36,359 nucleotides of DNA. Source: Butyrivibrio sp. Its GTDB lineage: Bacteria; Bacillota; Clostridia; Lachnospirales; Lachnospiraceae. Positions 1-9,003 of the stretch are shown here, in pieces. The stretch lies in assembly GCF_017940685.1 (NCBI RefSeq), contig NZ_JAGAYD010000237.1, forward strand, positions 1-36,359, in the 5' to 3' direction. The position numbers were made by a program, and so were the translations under genes. Within the stretch, counting starts at the first letter, position 1; each line of letters starts with the position of its first letter. The notes beneath the pieces were generated by a model. It worked only from the letters and a program-made list of their open reading frames with translations. It made no database searches and had not been told where the DNA came from.

Positions 1-1032
1 GGGTTCATTACCTTCTTCATAGTTGACATTGTGAGCAAGGAGTCTTGCAACAATCTGTCTTCCTGTAAGATTGAGGTGAAGGTTGTCCATAAGGTATGCA
101 CCAGCAGTATCGAGGTATAAATTGCATCTGGTCTGGAACATTCCATCAAATAGTGTCAGGTGCTTGTTCTCAGCTACGTTTTTAACTTTTTCAGCGTAGT
201 CTGAAAGAGTACCAATTCCGTTACTTACAATGTATGAATCTCCAATGTATCCACCGGCATCATCTACGTATATGCCGTAGAATGGAGTCATTAATATGAA
301 CTTTGCATCAGGGCTTACAGACTGAAGTACATCAATTCCTTTTGAAAGGGCGTTGTAAAGAGCGTGAGCCTGATCCCCTTCTGATGCGTAGCTATCAATG
401 TCAAGAGGAGCATTGCTAAAGAAATCATTTGTTCCGTAGCTGAGGACATAATAGTCAACTTCTTCTGGAACAACCGATTCCATTTTGTCCAGGATGACAG
501 GGTAGTTTGCCAGAGTTTCATTTTTATCTGACTTGCCAGCAAGGCAGTAAGCCATACCCAGGAAACAGGTTGAGTGCATATTGTCAGGTGAGGCATCTGA
601 GGTACTCTGCTCAAGGGTTGCAGTAGTTCCGCTGATGGCCAGGTTGTATACCTTGGCGTTAGGAACCTTGCTCTCTAAAAGCTTGGGGATATCTGTGTCG
701 TCTTCTCTTCCGTTAGCTAGCTGACTGTCGCCAAAGCAAACAATGGTTACTCTGTCATCAGATTTGTCATCTGCTGGTTCTTCTTCTTTTTTTTCTTCGA
801 CAGAAGCTTCTGCTGTTGCAGTAGGATCTTCCAGGGTTGGCTCAAAGAGATCATTGATGACAACTATAGATTTTTCAGCTGATGCCTCATCAGTTGTTGA
901 CGCTTCTGAAGCTCCTTTATCGTTGAGATATTCAGTGGCTTCTTTCACCTCTTTTTCAGGGAGTGAACATCCTGTCAATAGGATGGACACTGAAGAAAAA
1001 AGAGCAGCCACGAACGTGATACTTTTTTTCAT
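1..1032 (-). CDS. SGNH/GDSL-hydrolase lipoprotein, partial (3' end outside window)
   Basis: Read on the minus strand from ATG at 1032, the frame stays open for 344 codons to the window edge, so the C-terminus is missing. The first 22 residues form a lipoprotein signal: Lys-Lys, a hydrophobic stretch and lipobox LTGC with Cys22. Residues 23-93 are a Ser/Thr/Glu/Lys-rich linker, typical of a surface tether. The SGNH blocks follow: FGDS at 100-103 (nucleophile Ser103), GTND at 200-203 (oxyanion Asn), and DNLH at 316-319 (Asp/His of the triad). All catalytic residues are present, so it is probably an active esterase or O-deacetylase on the outer face of the membrane; the substrate is unknown. A GCGAGG ribosome site precedes the ATG. 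It is divergent from the glycan genes, and its fold matches the degenerate protein at 10239-11213. Deacylation of the glycan modified by the MBOAT genes is a guess from context. Confidence 0.85.
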   Translation of the reverse strand, partial: MKKSITFVAALFSSVSILLTGCSLPEKEVKEATEYLNDKGASEASTTDEASAEKSIVVINDLFEPTLEDPTATAEASVEEKKEEEPADDKSDDRVTIVCFGDSQLANGREDDTDIPKLLESKVPNAKVYNLAISGTTATLEQSTSDASPDNMHSTCFLGMAYCLAGKSDKNETLANYPVILDKMESVVPEEVDYYVLSYGTNDFFSNAPLDIDSYASEGDQAHALYNALSKGIDVLQSVSPDAKFILMTPFYGIYVDDAGGYIGDSYIVSNGIGTLSDYAEKVKNVAENKHLTLFDGMFQTRCNLYLDTAGAYLMDNLHLNLTGRQIVARLLAHNVNYEEGNEP

Positions 1033-1057
1033 TTTGTAAATCCTCGCTTTCAAAGGT

Positions 1058-1085
1058 ATTTTAACACCGGATAAGGATTTGAAAA
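1058..1085 (-). promoter_or_regulatory. candidate promoter of the divergent SGNH lipoprotein gene
   Basis: On the minus strand, TTTTCA (1080-1085) and TAAAAT (1058-1063) are separated by 16 nt, and a TG lies one base upstream of the -10, giving an extended -10. The -10 is 26-31 nt before the ATG at 1032. The -35 is weak, so the call rests mostly on the extended -10 and its position. Confidence 0.4.
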
Positions 1086-1099
1086 TAGTTTTAGGACAA

Positions 1100-1142
1100 A
1101 ATTAAGAAAATCTGCTGTTAATCTTAAGAAAGTCTTAAGAAA
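1100..1142. promoter_or_regulatory. helically phased TTAAGA direct repeats, possible response-regulator site
   Basis: The 10-mer TCTTAAGAAA occurs at 1122-1131 and 1133-1142, exactly 11 bp apart, and an 8/10 match (AATTAAGAAA) starts 22 bp earlier at 1100. Repeats phased by one helical turn are what OmpR/PhoB-type response regulators bind. The array sits just upstream of the -35 of the minus-strand gene and about 60 bp upstream of the plus-strand -10, so one regulator could govern both directions. Binding is inferred. Confidence 0.4.
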
Positions 1143-1200
1143 TAGACGTTATTGCGTTAAATCGCAAACGTAATGATTGATATAAAAATCCCTGGGATTA

Positions 1201-1209
1201 TGTTATAAT
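1201..1209 (+). promoter_or_regulatory. extended -10 promoter for the gene at 1242
   Basis: TGTTATAAT is a perfect extended -10 (TG-N-TATAAT, with the hexamer at 1204-1209), 32 bp before the ATG at 1242. A TTGATA at 1177-1182 is 21 bp away, too far for a normal spacer, so the extended element probably compensates for the lack of a proper -35. It likely starts the first plus-strand unit. Confidence 0.6.
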
Positions 1210-1241
1210 TTTTCAGATGTTTATGCAATAAGAGGTTAGAG

Positions 1242-2789
1242 ATGCCACAAAAGATGGTTGATTATATAAAAGAACACATAGAAGTGTTTATAAGCGTTAT
1301 ATGCGCTTTTCTTATTTTGCTATTTACCACCAGGTCATCATTTTTGTACATGTGCAATAACTGGGATGATGTGAACAGCTATTTCTCCATGGGCAAGGGA
1401 ATGATGAATGGTATGGTGATCTACAGAGACCTTTATGATCAGAAGGGGCCTTATCTGTATCTTCTCTATGGGATAGCATATCTTATATCCCACAGGACTT
1501 TCCTTGGGGTTTTTATTTTTGAAGTAATTGCAGCAGCTATATTTTTGCTATATGGATTTAAGACTATTGCAGCTCGCAGCAATAAGGCTATTGCTGGAGT
1601 TTTGCTTCCAATTCTGGCTGCAGGTGTGTATTCCTCCTGGAGTTTTTACAAAGGAGGAGCTGCAGAAGAGTTCTGCCTTCCGATGTTTGCCTACAGTTTG
1701 TATGCTCTTGATAGTATCTTGCGGGATAGATTTGATAAGGTGGGAATCCGCAAGGCCTTTGCTATAGCAGGAATATGTGCAGGCATAACAGCACAGATCA
1801 AGTACACAATGCTGGGCTTTTACTTTGGATGGTTTTTGATTGCTGTAATTTACTGTATTGGTAAGTGCGGCGGTAAGGATTCATTCAGGCTGGCGATAAG
1901 GTTTATCCTGTTTGCCTGTATCCCATCAATCCCATGGTTTATCTACTTCCTCGCGACAGGAAGCTTTGATGACTGGTTCAGGTGCTACATCTACAACAAT
2001 CTGTTTTTCTACAGCAAGGTTGAAGAGGTGAGCCAGAGTGTATTTTCAAGGCTCTATGAGCTTGCGAAAGTGTTGCTGTTCCTTATTGAGGACAGTTTTT
2101 CATACTTCATGTTCATAATTCCAGGTGTTTTTTTGCAGCTGTTTATGGAGAAGGGGATTCTTAAGAGACTGGCAATGCCAGTGATGTTTGGACTTACCTT
2201 CTTGGTGATATTCTTTGGTGGTAATACTTTGGCATATTATTCAATTCCGCTTATGGTGTTTGCTATTTGGGGAGCAGCCTACATTGCACAGGCAATCTAT
2301 AAATTGTATCTGAGAGTTTTGAAGAAATCACTGGATGGGAATTCGGGTGAATCAGGGATTAATGCTAAGTCATTCGCTATTTCAGCTTTTGTTTTTACAG
2401 CAGTTTTGGCATTAAGCACTATCTTTGCTGCAAATAACTGTGTAAGCAAAGACTATAGACATATGGATAAGGATTCCTTCTGGCTGTTTAAGGCAGCTTC
2501 CTATCTGGAGGAAGGGGATACCCTTGTCAATCTCGGCGGTCTCGATGTTGGACTTTATACTGTAACAGGAATAGTGCCGACCTGTGAGTACTTCCAGACC
2601 AATGGTATTGGACTTCCTACGCTGTTTGAAGAGCAGGGCAGGTATGTAAGTGAAGGCGCAACAGAGTATATCATTGCTGTAGCTGATGAACCCTGGGGAG
2701 TACACGAGCACTATGAGCTGGTTGAAAGTTTTTACTCCGATGAGCCAGGCTATGAGGAAACCTACTTTCTATATAGGAAAAAGCAATAA
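1242..2789 (+). CDS. polytopic membrane protein, GT-C/PMT-like putative glycosyltransferase
   Basis: This 515-residue protein has a first membrane helix at about 14-30, roughly ten further hydrophobic segments to about 405, and a soluble C-terminal tail of about 110 residues. The first outside loop carries WDD at 41-43 followed by YRDLYDQKGP at 61-70. That acidic-loop pattern is seen in PMT/ArnT-like GT-C enzymes, which use an acidic residue there to act on a polyprenyl-phosphate sugar. ATG 1242 follows the purine-rich AAGAGGTTAGAG. It is the first gene of the plus-strand series and is followed after 49 bp by the UbiA-like gene. A glycosyltransferase role outside the membrane is plausible; donor and acceptor are unknown. 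Confidence 0.7.
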   Translation: MPQKMVDYIKEHIEVFISVICAFLILLFTTRSSFLYMCNNWDDVNSYFSMGKGMMNGMVIYRDLYDQKGPYLYLLYGIAYLISHRTFLGVFIFEVIAAAIFLLYGFKTIAARSNKAIAGVLLPILAAGVYSSWSFYKGGAAEEFCLPMFAYSLYALDSILRDRFDKVGIRKAFAIAGICAGITAQIKYTMLGFYFGWFLIAVIYCIGKCGGKDSFRLAIRFILFACIPSIPWFIYFLATGSFDDWFRCYIYNNLFFYSKVEEVSQSVFSRLYELAKVLLFLIEDSFSYFMFIIPGVFLQLFMEKGILKRLAMPVMFGLTFLVIFFGGNTLAYYSIPLMVFAIWGAAYIAQAIYKLYLRVLKKSLDGNSGESGINAKSFAISAFVFTAVLALSTIFAANNCVSKDYRHMDKDSFWLFKAASYLEEGDTLVNLGGLDVGLYTVTGIVPTCEYFQTNGIGLPTLFEEQGRYVSEGATEYIIAVADEPWGVHEHYELVESFYSDEPGYEETYFLYRKKQ

Positions 2790-2838
2790 TTGACCATAAA
2801 TCAGTGCATAAAGCGTAAAGACAAGGTATAATAGAGGA

Positions 2839-3762
2839 ATGAAAAAATATATCAGGATCATGCGAATCGACCATTGGGTCAAACAATTATTCATACTTCC
2901 GGGAGTTGCCTTTGCAGTTCTGCTGACAGGGGGACTTGGAGAGAACTTCTACTACAGGCTCATCGTTGGCTTTTTTGCCACCTGTTGTATCGCTTCTGCC
3001 AACTACGTTATCAATGAGTGGCTGGATGCGGAGTTTGACAAGTATCATCCGGTAAAAAAGCACAGAAGTGTTGTGGAGAACGATGTTAAGGGCAGCGTAG
3101 TCTATACGATCTATGGGATCCTTACAATAGCTGGCTTAGCATTATCACTTCTGGTTTCAAGAAATGTCTTTTACGTGGAACTGTGGCTCTGGGTTATGGG
3201 AATCCTGTATAACGTTAAGCCCATAAGGACCAAGGATATTCCGGTTGTGGACGTTTTATCTGAGTCTGTGAACAACGCCATAAGACTTCTTATCGGATGG
3301 TTTATTGTAACTGACCTTTTCCTTCCACCAGTCAGCATAGTTATTGGCTACTGGTTTGGCGGAGCATTCCTTATGGACGTCAAGAGATTCTCTGAGTACA
3401 GGATGATCGCTGATAAGTCTACAGCATCTCTATACAGGAAGTCCTTTAAGTTCTACGACGAGAGACTGCTACTATGTGCAGCATGCTTTTATGCCATGAT
3501 CTCATCATTCTTTACTGGAGTATTTCTTGTAAAGTACAGGGTTGAGTTTATACTGCTCCTTCCTGTGATGGTGGGACTATTCTGCTACTACCTCTACATC
3601 AGCTTTAAAGAGGACTCTGCAGCCCAGGCTCCGGAGAAGCTCTATAAAGAGAAGGGCCTTATGATTTTTGTTGTGGTATTTTGTATTTTATTCTTCTTGC
3701 TACTGCAGGTGGATATTCCAATCCTTCACAACCTGCTCAGCGAGGAGCTTTTGACCTTATAA
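2839..3762 (+). CDS. UbiA-family prenyltransferase, decaprenyl-phosphate phosphoribosyltransferase-like
   Basis: The 307-residue protein has the UbiA architecture of about eight or nine helices and two Asp-rich loops. The first loop has NEWLDAEFD at 59-67 (Asp63 and Asp67 for Mg2+), then a basic KKHRS at 73-77. The second has [10 protein letters not shown] at 124-133, with Asp138 and Glu142 just beyond. The N-terminal [14 protein letters not shown] stretch (9-22) and the YNVKPxRTKD motif are the form I associate with actinobacterial DPPR synthases such as Rv3806c, and less with quinone or heme prenyltransferases. Those enzymes transfer 5-phosphoribose from PRPP to polyprenyl phosphate. AGAGGA precedes the ATG. 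The FAD oxidoreductase follows after 28 bp, suggesting a shared pathway to a lipid-linked pentose. The family is secure; the substrate is inferred. Confidence 0.8.
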   Translation: MKKYIRIMRIDHWVKQLFILPGVAFAVLLTGGLGENFYYRLIVGFFATCCIASANYVINEWLDAEFDKYHPVKKHRSVVENDVKGSVVYTIYGILTIAGLALSLLVSRNVFYVELWLWVMGILYNVKPIRTKDIPVVDVLSESVNNAIRLLIGWFIVTDLFLPPVSIVIGYWFGGAFLMDVKRFSEYRMIADKSTASLYRKSFKFYDERLLLCAACFYAMISSFFTGVFLVKYRVEFILLLPVMVGLFCYYLYISFKEDSAAQAPEKLYKEKGLMIFVVVFCILFFLLLQVDIPILHNLLSEELLTL

Positions 3763-3790
3763 TTACGTTACGAAGGGATTTATTTGCGGT

Positions 3791-5374
3791 ATGAAAAAAG
3801 CACTGATAATTGGGGCTGGCCCTGCTGGTCTTACAGCGGCCTATGAACTTCTTACAAAATCCAAGGACTATCAGGTTATAGTCTTTGAGGAGACTTCAAA
3901 ATTTGGTGGCATCTCCAGAACTGTTGAGTACAAGGGCAACAGAATGGATATGGGTGGCCACAGATTCTTTTCCAAGGTTCCTGAGGTCAATGAATGGTGG
4001 GACAAGATGCTCCCTCAGCAGGGACATCCTACCTATGATGACATCGTCCTTAAACGTCCCATGAAGATGAAGGAAGGTGGTCCTGACCCTGAGAAGACTG
4101 ACAGGGTCATGCTCAGAAGAAACCGCGTATCCAGGATCTTTTTTGACAGGAAGTTCTACGACTATCCTATTTCTCTTAAGGTAGAGACCTTCAAGAACAT
4201 GGGCCTTGCCAAGACTATTGCCTGCGGATTTTCTTACCTTCATGCAATGATCTTTAAAAGACCTGAGAAGTCCCTTGAGGATTTCTATGTAAACAGATTT
4301 GGTAAAAAGCTCTACTCAATGTTCTTTGAGTACTATACAGAAAACCTTTGGGGAAGGCACCCATCTGAAATTGACCCAAGCTGGGGAGCTCAGAGAGTAA
4401 AGGGTGTGTCCATAATGGCAGTTCTTAAAAATGCCTTCAGAAAGAAGTCAGGTAAGACTGGCGGAAAGGTTGAGACTTCCCTTATTGAGGAATTTAGCTA
4501 TCCCAAGCTTGGTCCTGGTCAGCTCTGGGATGTGACAGCTGAAGAAATCAAGAGGCTTGGCGGAACCATCATCATGAACGCCAAGGTTGTTAAGGTCCGT
4601 AAGAATGGCAATCATTTAAAGGGCGTTACTTATCTTCAGGATGGCAAGGAGATTGATATAGACGGCGATGTTGTTATCAGCTCAATGCCTGTTAAGGACC
4701 TTGTAGCGGGTATGAATGATGTTCCAGAGGATCCTGCAAGGATCGCAGCCGGTCTCCCTTATAGAGACTATATGACTCTTGGAGTTCTTGTTCCTAAACT
4801 CAATCTTGTGAACAAGACCAATATCAAGACAATTGGCAATATCGTTCCTGATAACTGGGTATATGTTCAGGACAGAACAGTTAAGATGGGACGTTTCCAG
4901 ATCTACAACAACTGGTCTCCATATCTTGTTAAGGACCTTGAGAATACAGTGTGGCTGGGTCTTGAGTACTTCTGCTTTGAAGGGGATTCAATGTGGAACA
5001 TGACCGAGGATGAGTTTGCCAAGATGGCCATCGATGAGATGGTTACCCTTAACCTTATAAGCGATGCTTCAGAGGTTATCGATTATCATATGGAACGTGT
5101 TAAGAAGGCATATCCAGCTTATTTTGATACCTATGATGAGATGGATAAGCTTGTTGAGTATCTCAACACCATCGACAACCTTTACTGTGTTGGACGTAAC
5201 GGTCAGCACAGATACAACAATATCGACCACTCAATGTGTACTTCCTTTGAGACAGTTAAGAATATTCTTAGCGGAGAGACTGACAGAAGTAATATCTGGA
5301 ACGTCAACACCGAGAAGGAATATCACGAAACTGACGAAAGTAAGTCAGAAGAGGACGAGGTTGAAGTTGACTAA
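3791..5374 (+). CDS. FAD-dependent oxidoreductase/mutase-like protein (amine-oxidase fold, COG1232 type)
   Basis: The N-terminus has the dinucleotide-binding Rossmann motif GAGPAG at 8-13, with Glu31-32 at the end of the second strand positioned to bind the FAD ribose. A GGISR loop and the MGGHRFFSK segment follow, a combination seen in protoporphyrinogen-oxidase-like and UDP-galactopyranose-mutase-like flavoproteins. A second FAD-contact region near the C-terminus contains [11 protein letters not shown], and the last 20 residues are a charged acidic tail. At 527 residues it is longer than classical UDP-galactopyranose mutase (about 370-400). No signal peptide or membrane helix is seen, so it is cytosolic. 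Next to the UbiA-like gene, it could oxidise or isomerise a nucleotide- or lipid-linked sugar, but it is not a DprE1-type (VAO-fold) enzyme. Family certain, reaction not. Confidence 0.78.
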   Translation: MKKALIIGAGPAGLTAAYELLTKSKDYQVIVFEETSKFGGISRTVEYKGNRMDMGGHRFFSKVPEVNEWWDKMLPQQGHPTYDDIVLKRPMKMKEGGPDPEKTDRVMLRRNRVSRIFFDRKFYDYPISLKVETFKNMGLAKTIACGFSYLHAMIFKRPEKSLEDFYVNRFGKKLYSMFFEYYTENLWGRHPSEIDPSWGAQRVKGVSIMAVLKNAFRKKSGKTGGKVETSLIEEFSYPKLGPGQLWDVTAEEIKRLGGTIIMNAKVVKVRKNGNHLKGVTYLQDGKEIDIDGDVVISSMPVKDLVAGMNDVPEDPARIAAGLPYRDYMTLGVLVPKLNLVNKTNIKTIGNIVPDNWVYVQDRTVKMGRFQIYNNWSPYLVKDLENTVWLGLEYFCFEGDSMWNMTEDEFAKMAIDEMVTLNLISDASEVIDYHMERVKKAYPAYFDTYDEMDKLVEYLNTIDNLYCVGRNGQHRYNNIDHSMCTSFETVKNILSGETDRSNIWNVNTEKEYHETDESKSEEDEVEVD

Positions 5375-5382
5375 AAATATGT

Positions 5383-5401
5383 GGGCGGCGTTTTGCCGCC
5401 T
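5383..5401 (+). other. GC-rich intergenic stem-loop between oxidoreductase and MBOAT genes
   Basis: GGCGGC at 5384-5389 pairs with GCCGCC at 5395-5400 around a GTTTT loop, a very stable 6-bp stem. No T-run follows, so it is not a normal intrinsic terminator. It more likely limits read-through partly or protects the upstream mRNA end. It starts 9 bp after the oxidoreductase stop codon. Confidence 0.5.
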
Positions 5402-5427
5402 ACTGCCATGTTAAGAAGGTTTAGTGC

Positions 5428-6846
5428 ATGCAGTTTGTTTCCTTTGCTTTTTTGCTGCTTTTACCTGTTGCAGCACTTATCAATTTCATAATTCCAAGGA
5501 AGCTTAGGTATATCTGGCTTCTTGTTATAAGTATCGCTTTTTATCTTAGTATCGATCTTAAGGCAGCTGCAGTCATGGCAGGAACTGTTGTGGTAACCTA
5601 TGGAGCAGCTCTTTTGATGGAAAAGCTCATGGGAGATGCTAAGGATGATAAGCCCAAAAGTTCTCTTGTTGTGCTGGGATTAAGCGTTGTTATCCTTATT
5701 GCAGCGATGCTGATCTTTAGAAGCGGCAAGATAATGGGAGCCATCGGTATTTCGTTTTACATGCTCAAGTCTGTGGGATATCTTGTTGATGTGTATCGCG
5801 GTGATCTTAAGGCTGAGCACAACTTCTGCAAGCTGGCTTTGTTCGTATCGTTCTTTACTCAGGTGATTTCCGGACCTATCGAGAGAGCAGGGAATATGCT
5901 GCCCCAGTTTTCATATCCTGTAACTGTGGACTTTGACAGGATGAGAGATGGCTTTCTGCAGATCTTGTGGGGATATTTTTTAAAGCTTGTTATTGCTGAC
6001 AGACTGGCGATTTTTGTTAACAGTGTCTATGATGCACCGACCCAGGTAGAGGGCACGGTGGTTGCTATAGCAACAGTTTTCTATTCCTTCGAAATATACT
6101 GCGATTTTGCAGGGTATTCTGCTATTGCCATAGGTGTATCAAGGATTCTTGGGATCGATGTAATGAAGAACTTTGACAGTCCATATATGTCCAAGAGTAT
6201 TGCAGAGTTTTGGCGCAGATGGCATATATCCTTATCTACATGGCTTAGGGACTATGTTTATATTCCTCTTGGTGGAAACAGGAAGGGCACAGTCAGGAAG
6301 TATGTAAATGTACTTATAGTTTTTGCAGTCAGCGGTATCTGGCACGGCTCAGCACTGACTTTCCTTGTTTGGGGAATTCTTCATGCTGTATATCAGATCA
6401 TTGGATTTATCACAATGCCAGTAAGGGACAAGGCTGTTGATCTTCTTAAAATAGACAGGGGAAGCTTATCCCATAGAACAGTTAGGACTCTTGTGACGTT
6501 CCTTTTGGTTAACCTGGCGTGGATATTCTTTAGGGCAACTTCTCTTAAGCAGGCTGTAGAGGTCATTAAAAAGAGCTTTGAGTTTACCCCTTGGGTGTTC
6601 ACTGATGGCAAGCTCTTTAAGATGGGATTATCCCAGGCCAGCTTTAACGTAGGCATTGCAGGGATAGCTCTTTTGATAATCATGGACGTTCTGGCCTTTA
6701 ACGGCGTTGAGATAAGAGACAGGATCATAAAACAGGCTATCTGGTACAGATGGATCATCATGATAGCAGCAATCCTGGCAATTTCTATTTTGGGCATCTG
6801 GGGAGCGGGCTATAATGCATCAAGCTTTATTTATCAACAGTTCTGA
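5428..6846 (+). CDS. MBOAT O-acyltransferase 1 (AlgI/DltB-like)
   Basis: The 472-residue polytopic protein has the length and motif order of AlgI-type membrane-bound O-acyltransferases. Key features are FWRRWHISL at 261-269, the DYVYIPLGGNRKG loop at 275-287, and WHG at 305-307, where His306 is the expected catalytic histidine. About eleven membrane helices are visible. AlgI/PatA/DltB enzymes pass an acyl group, often acetyl, across the membrane to a partner protein or glycan. The gene 8 bp downstream encodes an SGNH-fold partner, the standard two-component arrangement. GAAGG precedes the ATG. It is one of three MBOAT genes here; the motif residues are intact, so it should be active. The acyl group and acceptor glycan cannot be read from the sequence. 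Confidence 0.92.
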   Translation: MQFVSFAFLLLLPVAALINFIIPRKLRYIWLLVISIAFYLSIDLKAAAVMAGTVVVTYGAALLMEKLMGDAKDDKPKSSLVVLGLSVVILIAAMLIFRSGKIMGAIGISFYMLKSVGYLVDVYRGDLKAEHNFCKLALFVSFFTQVISGPIERAGNMLPQFSYPVTVDFDRMRDGFLQILWGYFLKLVIADRLAIFVNSVYDAPTQVEGTVVAIATVFYSFEIYCDFAGYSAIAIGVSRILGIDVMKNFDSPYMSKSIAEFWRRWHISLSTWLRDYVYIPLGGNRKGTVRKYVNVLIVFAVSGIWHGSALTFLVWGILHAVYQIIGFITMPVRDKAVDLLKIDRGSLSHRTVRTLVTFLLVNLAWIFFRATSLKQAVEVIKKSFEFTPWVFTDGKLFKMGLSQASFNVGIAGIALLIIMDVLAFNGVEIRDRIIKQAIWYRWIIMIAAILAISILGIWGAGYNASSFIYQQF

Positions 6847-6854
6847 GGCTTTTT

Positions 6855-8345
6855 ATGAAGATTAGATTTGTGAACATTTTAAAAGTCCTGGCCTTTGTAT
6901 GTGTGGCGAGCCTTTGTGTATATGGGGCTTCGGTGGTACTTAGGGACAAGGATAGTGAATATAAATATGCTGACTTTTTTGACTGGGCAGATCAGATAGA
7001 TGTGCTGTTTGTGGGCTCTTCCCACGTGATCAATGCCATGAATCCGGCGGTTCTCTATGGCGAGTATGGTATCACCTCCTACAACATGGGAGGTCACGGC
7101 TCCATCATGCAGTCAACCTACTGGGAACTCATTGAGGCATTGCAGTACTGCGAGCCAAAATGCGTGGTGGTGGATACCTACATGCTGCAGAAGGACTACA
7201 AGTACCTGGATGAGATGGACGACAGCTACAGCGATGAGGACAGGGCAAGCTCTATAGCGCAGCTTCACCTTAACATGGACTGCTGGCCCCTTGATAAGCT
7301 CAAGATTGCTGCAGTAAACGACCTTATCAAGGATGAGGAGATCAGGAAGCAGTTCTTAGTGCCTTTTTACGTATACCATCACAGATGGGATGTGCTTAAA
7401 AGTAACGACTACAAGACACTTATGGGGGATGGCGAGAGAAGTTCTCTCTTTGGCGCAGAGATGCGCTATGGAATAGAGCTGACTCCTGGCATCTACCCAG
7501 CCCCGGAGGACAGTAACGGTCTTGGTGGTGATACTATTGGGGAAGAGTACCTTCGCAAGATAATAGATGAGTGTCAGAGACGGGGAATAGACGTTATTGT
7601 TACTTTCCTTACCTGCAGCGCTTCTACTGAGGACAAGAGGGCGGTGGACAGCGCAAAGATCATCTGCGACGCATATGATGTTCCTCTTGTAAACATGCAG
7701 GAAATGGGTGTTGTAGACCTTTACACCGACCTCAACGATACAGGGCATATGAACGCCAACGGCTCCATCAAGGCCACCAAGTGTATTGGCGAAGCCATTG
7801 CTGAACTTGGAAGGTGTCAGGATCACAGAGGAGATCCCGCTTACGAATACTGGCAGGAGAAAACCGGTGAGTTCTATCATGACATCTACGATATGGCAGT
7901 ATCCTCTGACAGCGTTTACCAGCAGCTCAACTACCTGGCTGGGGCAGAAAGCGTAAGTTCCATCATATACATCAATGACGGATCTCAGGCATTTGGTGAC
8001 AATGAGATGCAAAGGCTCATACACAACTTTACAGGGACACCACAGATCTATCACACTGATGGACCATACATTCTCATAAATGATGTGGCAAAGGGTAAGG
8101 TCTATGAGGCAAGCGGTACAGATTCCCTTGATGGTATTGATATAGGCCTTGGAACTATACATTATCAGCCAGTGGAGCATCTGTTCAGGCTCTTTTACAC
8201 AGATGAGGACCCGGAGACCAATCTTTTATACGATGATACCAAGACTGATTATGATATACAGATAATCACCTATGACGCAGAGTCGGGTGAGATACTGTCT
8301 CACAACTACTTCAAGTCATATGGAAGTAACTATACTAAAGGATGA
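6855..8345 (+). CDS. SGNH-fold partner of MBOAT 1, with extra C-terminal domain
   Basis: This 496-residue protein has one N-terminal signal-anchor helix (about 9-28) and an outside SGNH-like domain. FVGSSH at 52-57 is block I with Ser56, YNMGGHGS at 76-83 is the Gly block, and DTGHMN at 295-300 gives the Asp/His pair. By analogy with AlgJ/AlgX and PatB it should receive the acyl group from the MBOAT and pass it to the glycan. Residues from about 321 to 496 have no counterpart in the other two SGNH partners here. They are acidic and Tyr-rich with no repeats, and I do not recognise them; glycan binding is possible. The ATG has TGAGG upstream, 8 bp after the MBOAT stop. Confidence 0.8.
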   Translation: MKIRFVNILKVLAFVCVASLCVYGASVVLRDKDSEYKYADFFDWADQIDVLFVGSSHVINAMNPAVLYGEYGITSYNMGGHGSIMQSTYWELIEALQYCEPKCVVVDTYMLQKDYKYLDEMDDSYSDEDRASSIAQLHLNMDCWPLDKLKIAAVNDLIKDEEIRKQFLVPFYVYHHRWDVLKSNDYKTLMGDGERSSLFGAEMRYGIELTPGIYPAPEDSNGLGGDTIGEEYLRKIIDECQRRGIDVIVTFLTCSASTEDKRAVDSAKIICDAYDVPLVNMQEMGVVDLYTDLNDTGHMNANGSIKATKCIGEAIAELGRCQDHRGDPAYEYWQEKTGEFYHDIYDMAVSSDSVYQQLNYLAGAESVSSIIYINDGSQAFGDNEMQRLIHNFTGTPQIYHTDGPYILINDVAKGKVYEASGTDSLDGIDIGLGTIHYQPVEHLFRLFYTDEDPETNLLYDDTKTDYDIQIITYDAESGEILSHNYFKSYGSNYTKG

Positions 8346-8369
8346 TATGAATTTACAGGAGGATCGCAG

Positions 8370-8990
8370 ATGAGCGAGAAAGTTTGCATAGTAGGAATCG
8401 CAGGAGGCACAGCTTCCGGAAAAACTACAATAGTCAGAAAGATAAAAGAGAAGTTTGGAGATGACATTGTTGTAATCAATCACGACTCTTACTATAAGGC
8501 CCACAATGACCTTTCATATGAGGACAGGAGTAAGCTTAACTACGACCACCCGGCTTCCTTTGATACTGACCTGATGATCGAGGATGTAAAAAAGCTAAAA
8601 GACGGCAAGGAAATCGATATGCCAGTTTACGATTACACCATCCACAACAGGTCAGATGAAACTGTTCATGTGGTTCCCAAGAAGGTAATAATCCTTGAGG
8701 GCATCCTTATCCTTGAGAGCCAGGCCCTTCGCGACCTTATGGACATCAAGGTGTTCGTTGATACTGACGCTGATGAGAGACTTATGCGTAGGATAATCCG
8801 TGACATGTCTGAGAGAGCAAGGAGCATCGAGTCCATCCTTACTCAGTACAGAGACACTGTTAAACCAATGCACGAGCAGTTTGTTGAACCAAGTAAGAAA
8901 TATGCTGACATCATCATCCCTCGTGGCGGTGAGAACACAACAGGTATCAGCATCCTGCAGGAGCACCTTAACCTGATGATGGCTGACTAA
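8370..8990 (+). CDS. udk: uridine kinase
   Basis: The protein is 206 residues, the usual length for bacterial uridine kinase. Its P-loop is GGTASGKT at 12-19, with the NHDSYYK substrate segment at about 38-44, the NYDHPASFD motif, an LEGIL Walker-B-like strand, and the Arg-rich RRIIRDMSER lid. It phosphorylates uridine and cytidine to UMP/CMP in pyrimidine salvage, in the cytosol. A consensus AGGAGG site precedes the ATG by 9 nt, the strongest in the region, so it may be translated more than its neighbours. It is a housekeeping gene inside a glycan locus; a link through UDP-sugar supply is possible but unproven. Start and identity are secure. Confidence 0.95.
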   Translation: MSEKVCIVGIAGGTASGKTTIVRKIKEKFGDDIVVINHDSYYKAHNDLSYEDRSKLNYDHPASFDTDLMIEDVKKLKDGKEIDMPVYDYTIHNRSDETVHVVPKKVIILEGILILESQALRDLMDIKVFVDTDADERLMRRIIRDMSERARSIESILTQYRDTVKPMHEQFVEPSKKYADIIIPRGGENTTGISILQEHLNLMMAD

Positions 8991-9003
8991 AGGAAACTAA
9001 CTT

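Noticed and set aside
743-1039. A Ser-rich 98-codon plus-strand frame
   Set aside because: It is opposite the lipoprotein signal and linker; the Ser-rich product is an artefact of Glu/Ala/Thr codons on the real strand.
2827-2832. TATAAT just before the UbiA gene
   Set aside because: It would place the transcript start at or inside the coding start, and no -35 is found at 16-18 bp; the only TTGACC is 31 bp away.
7356-8180. A 274-codon minus-strand open frame
   Set aside because: It is antisense to the SGNH partner of MBOAT 1, shows no motif and has no ribosome site.
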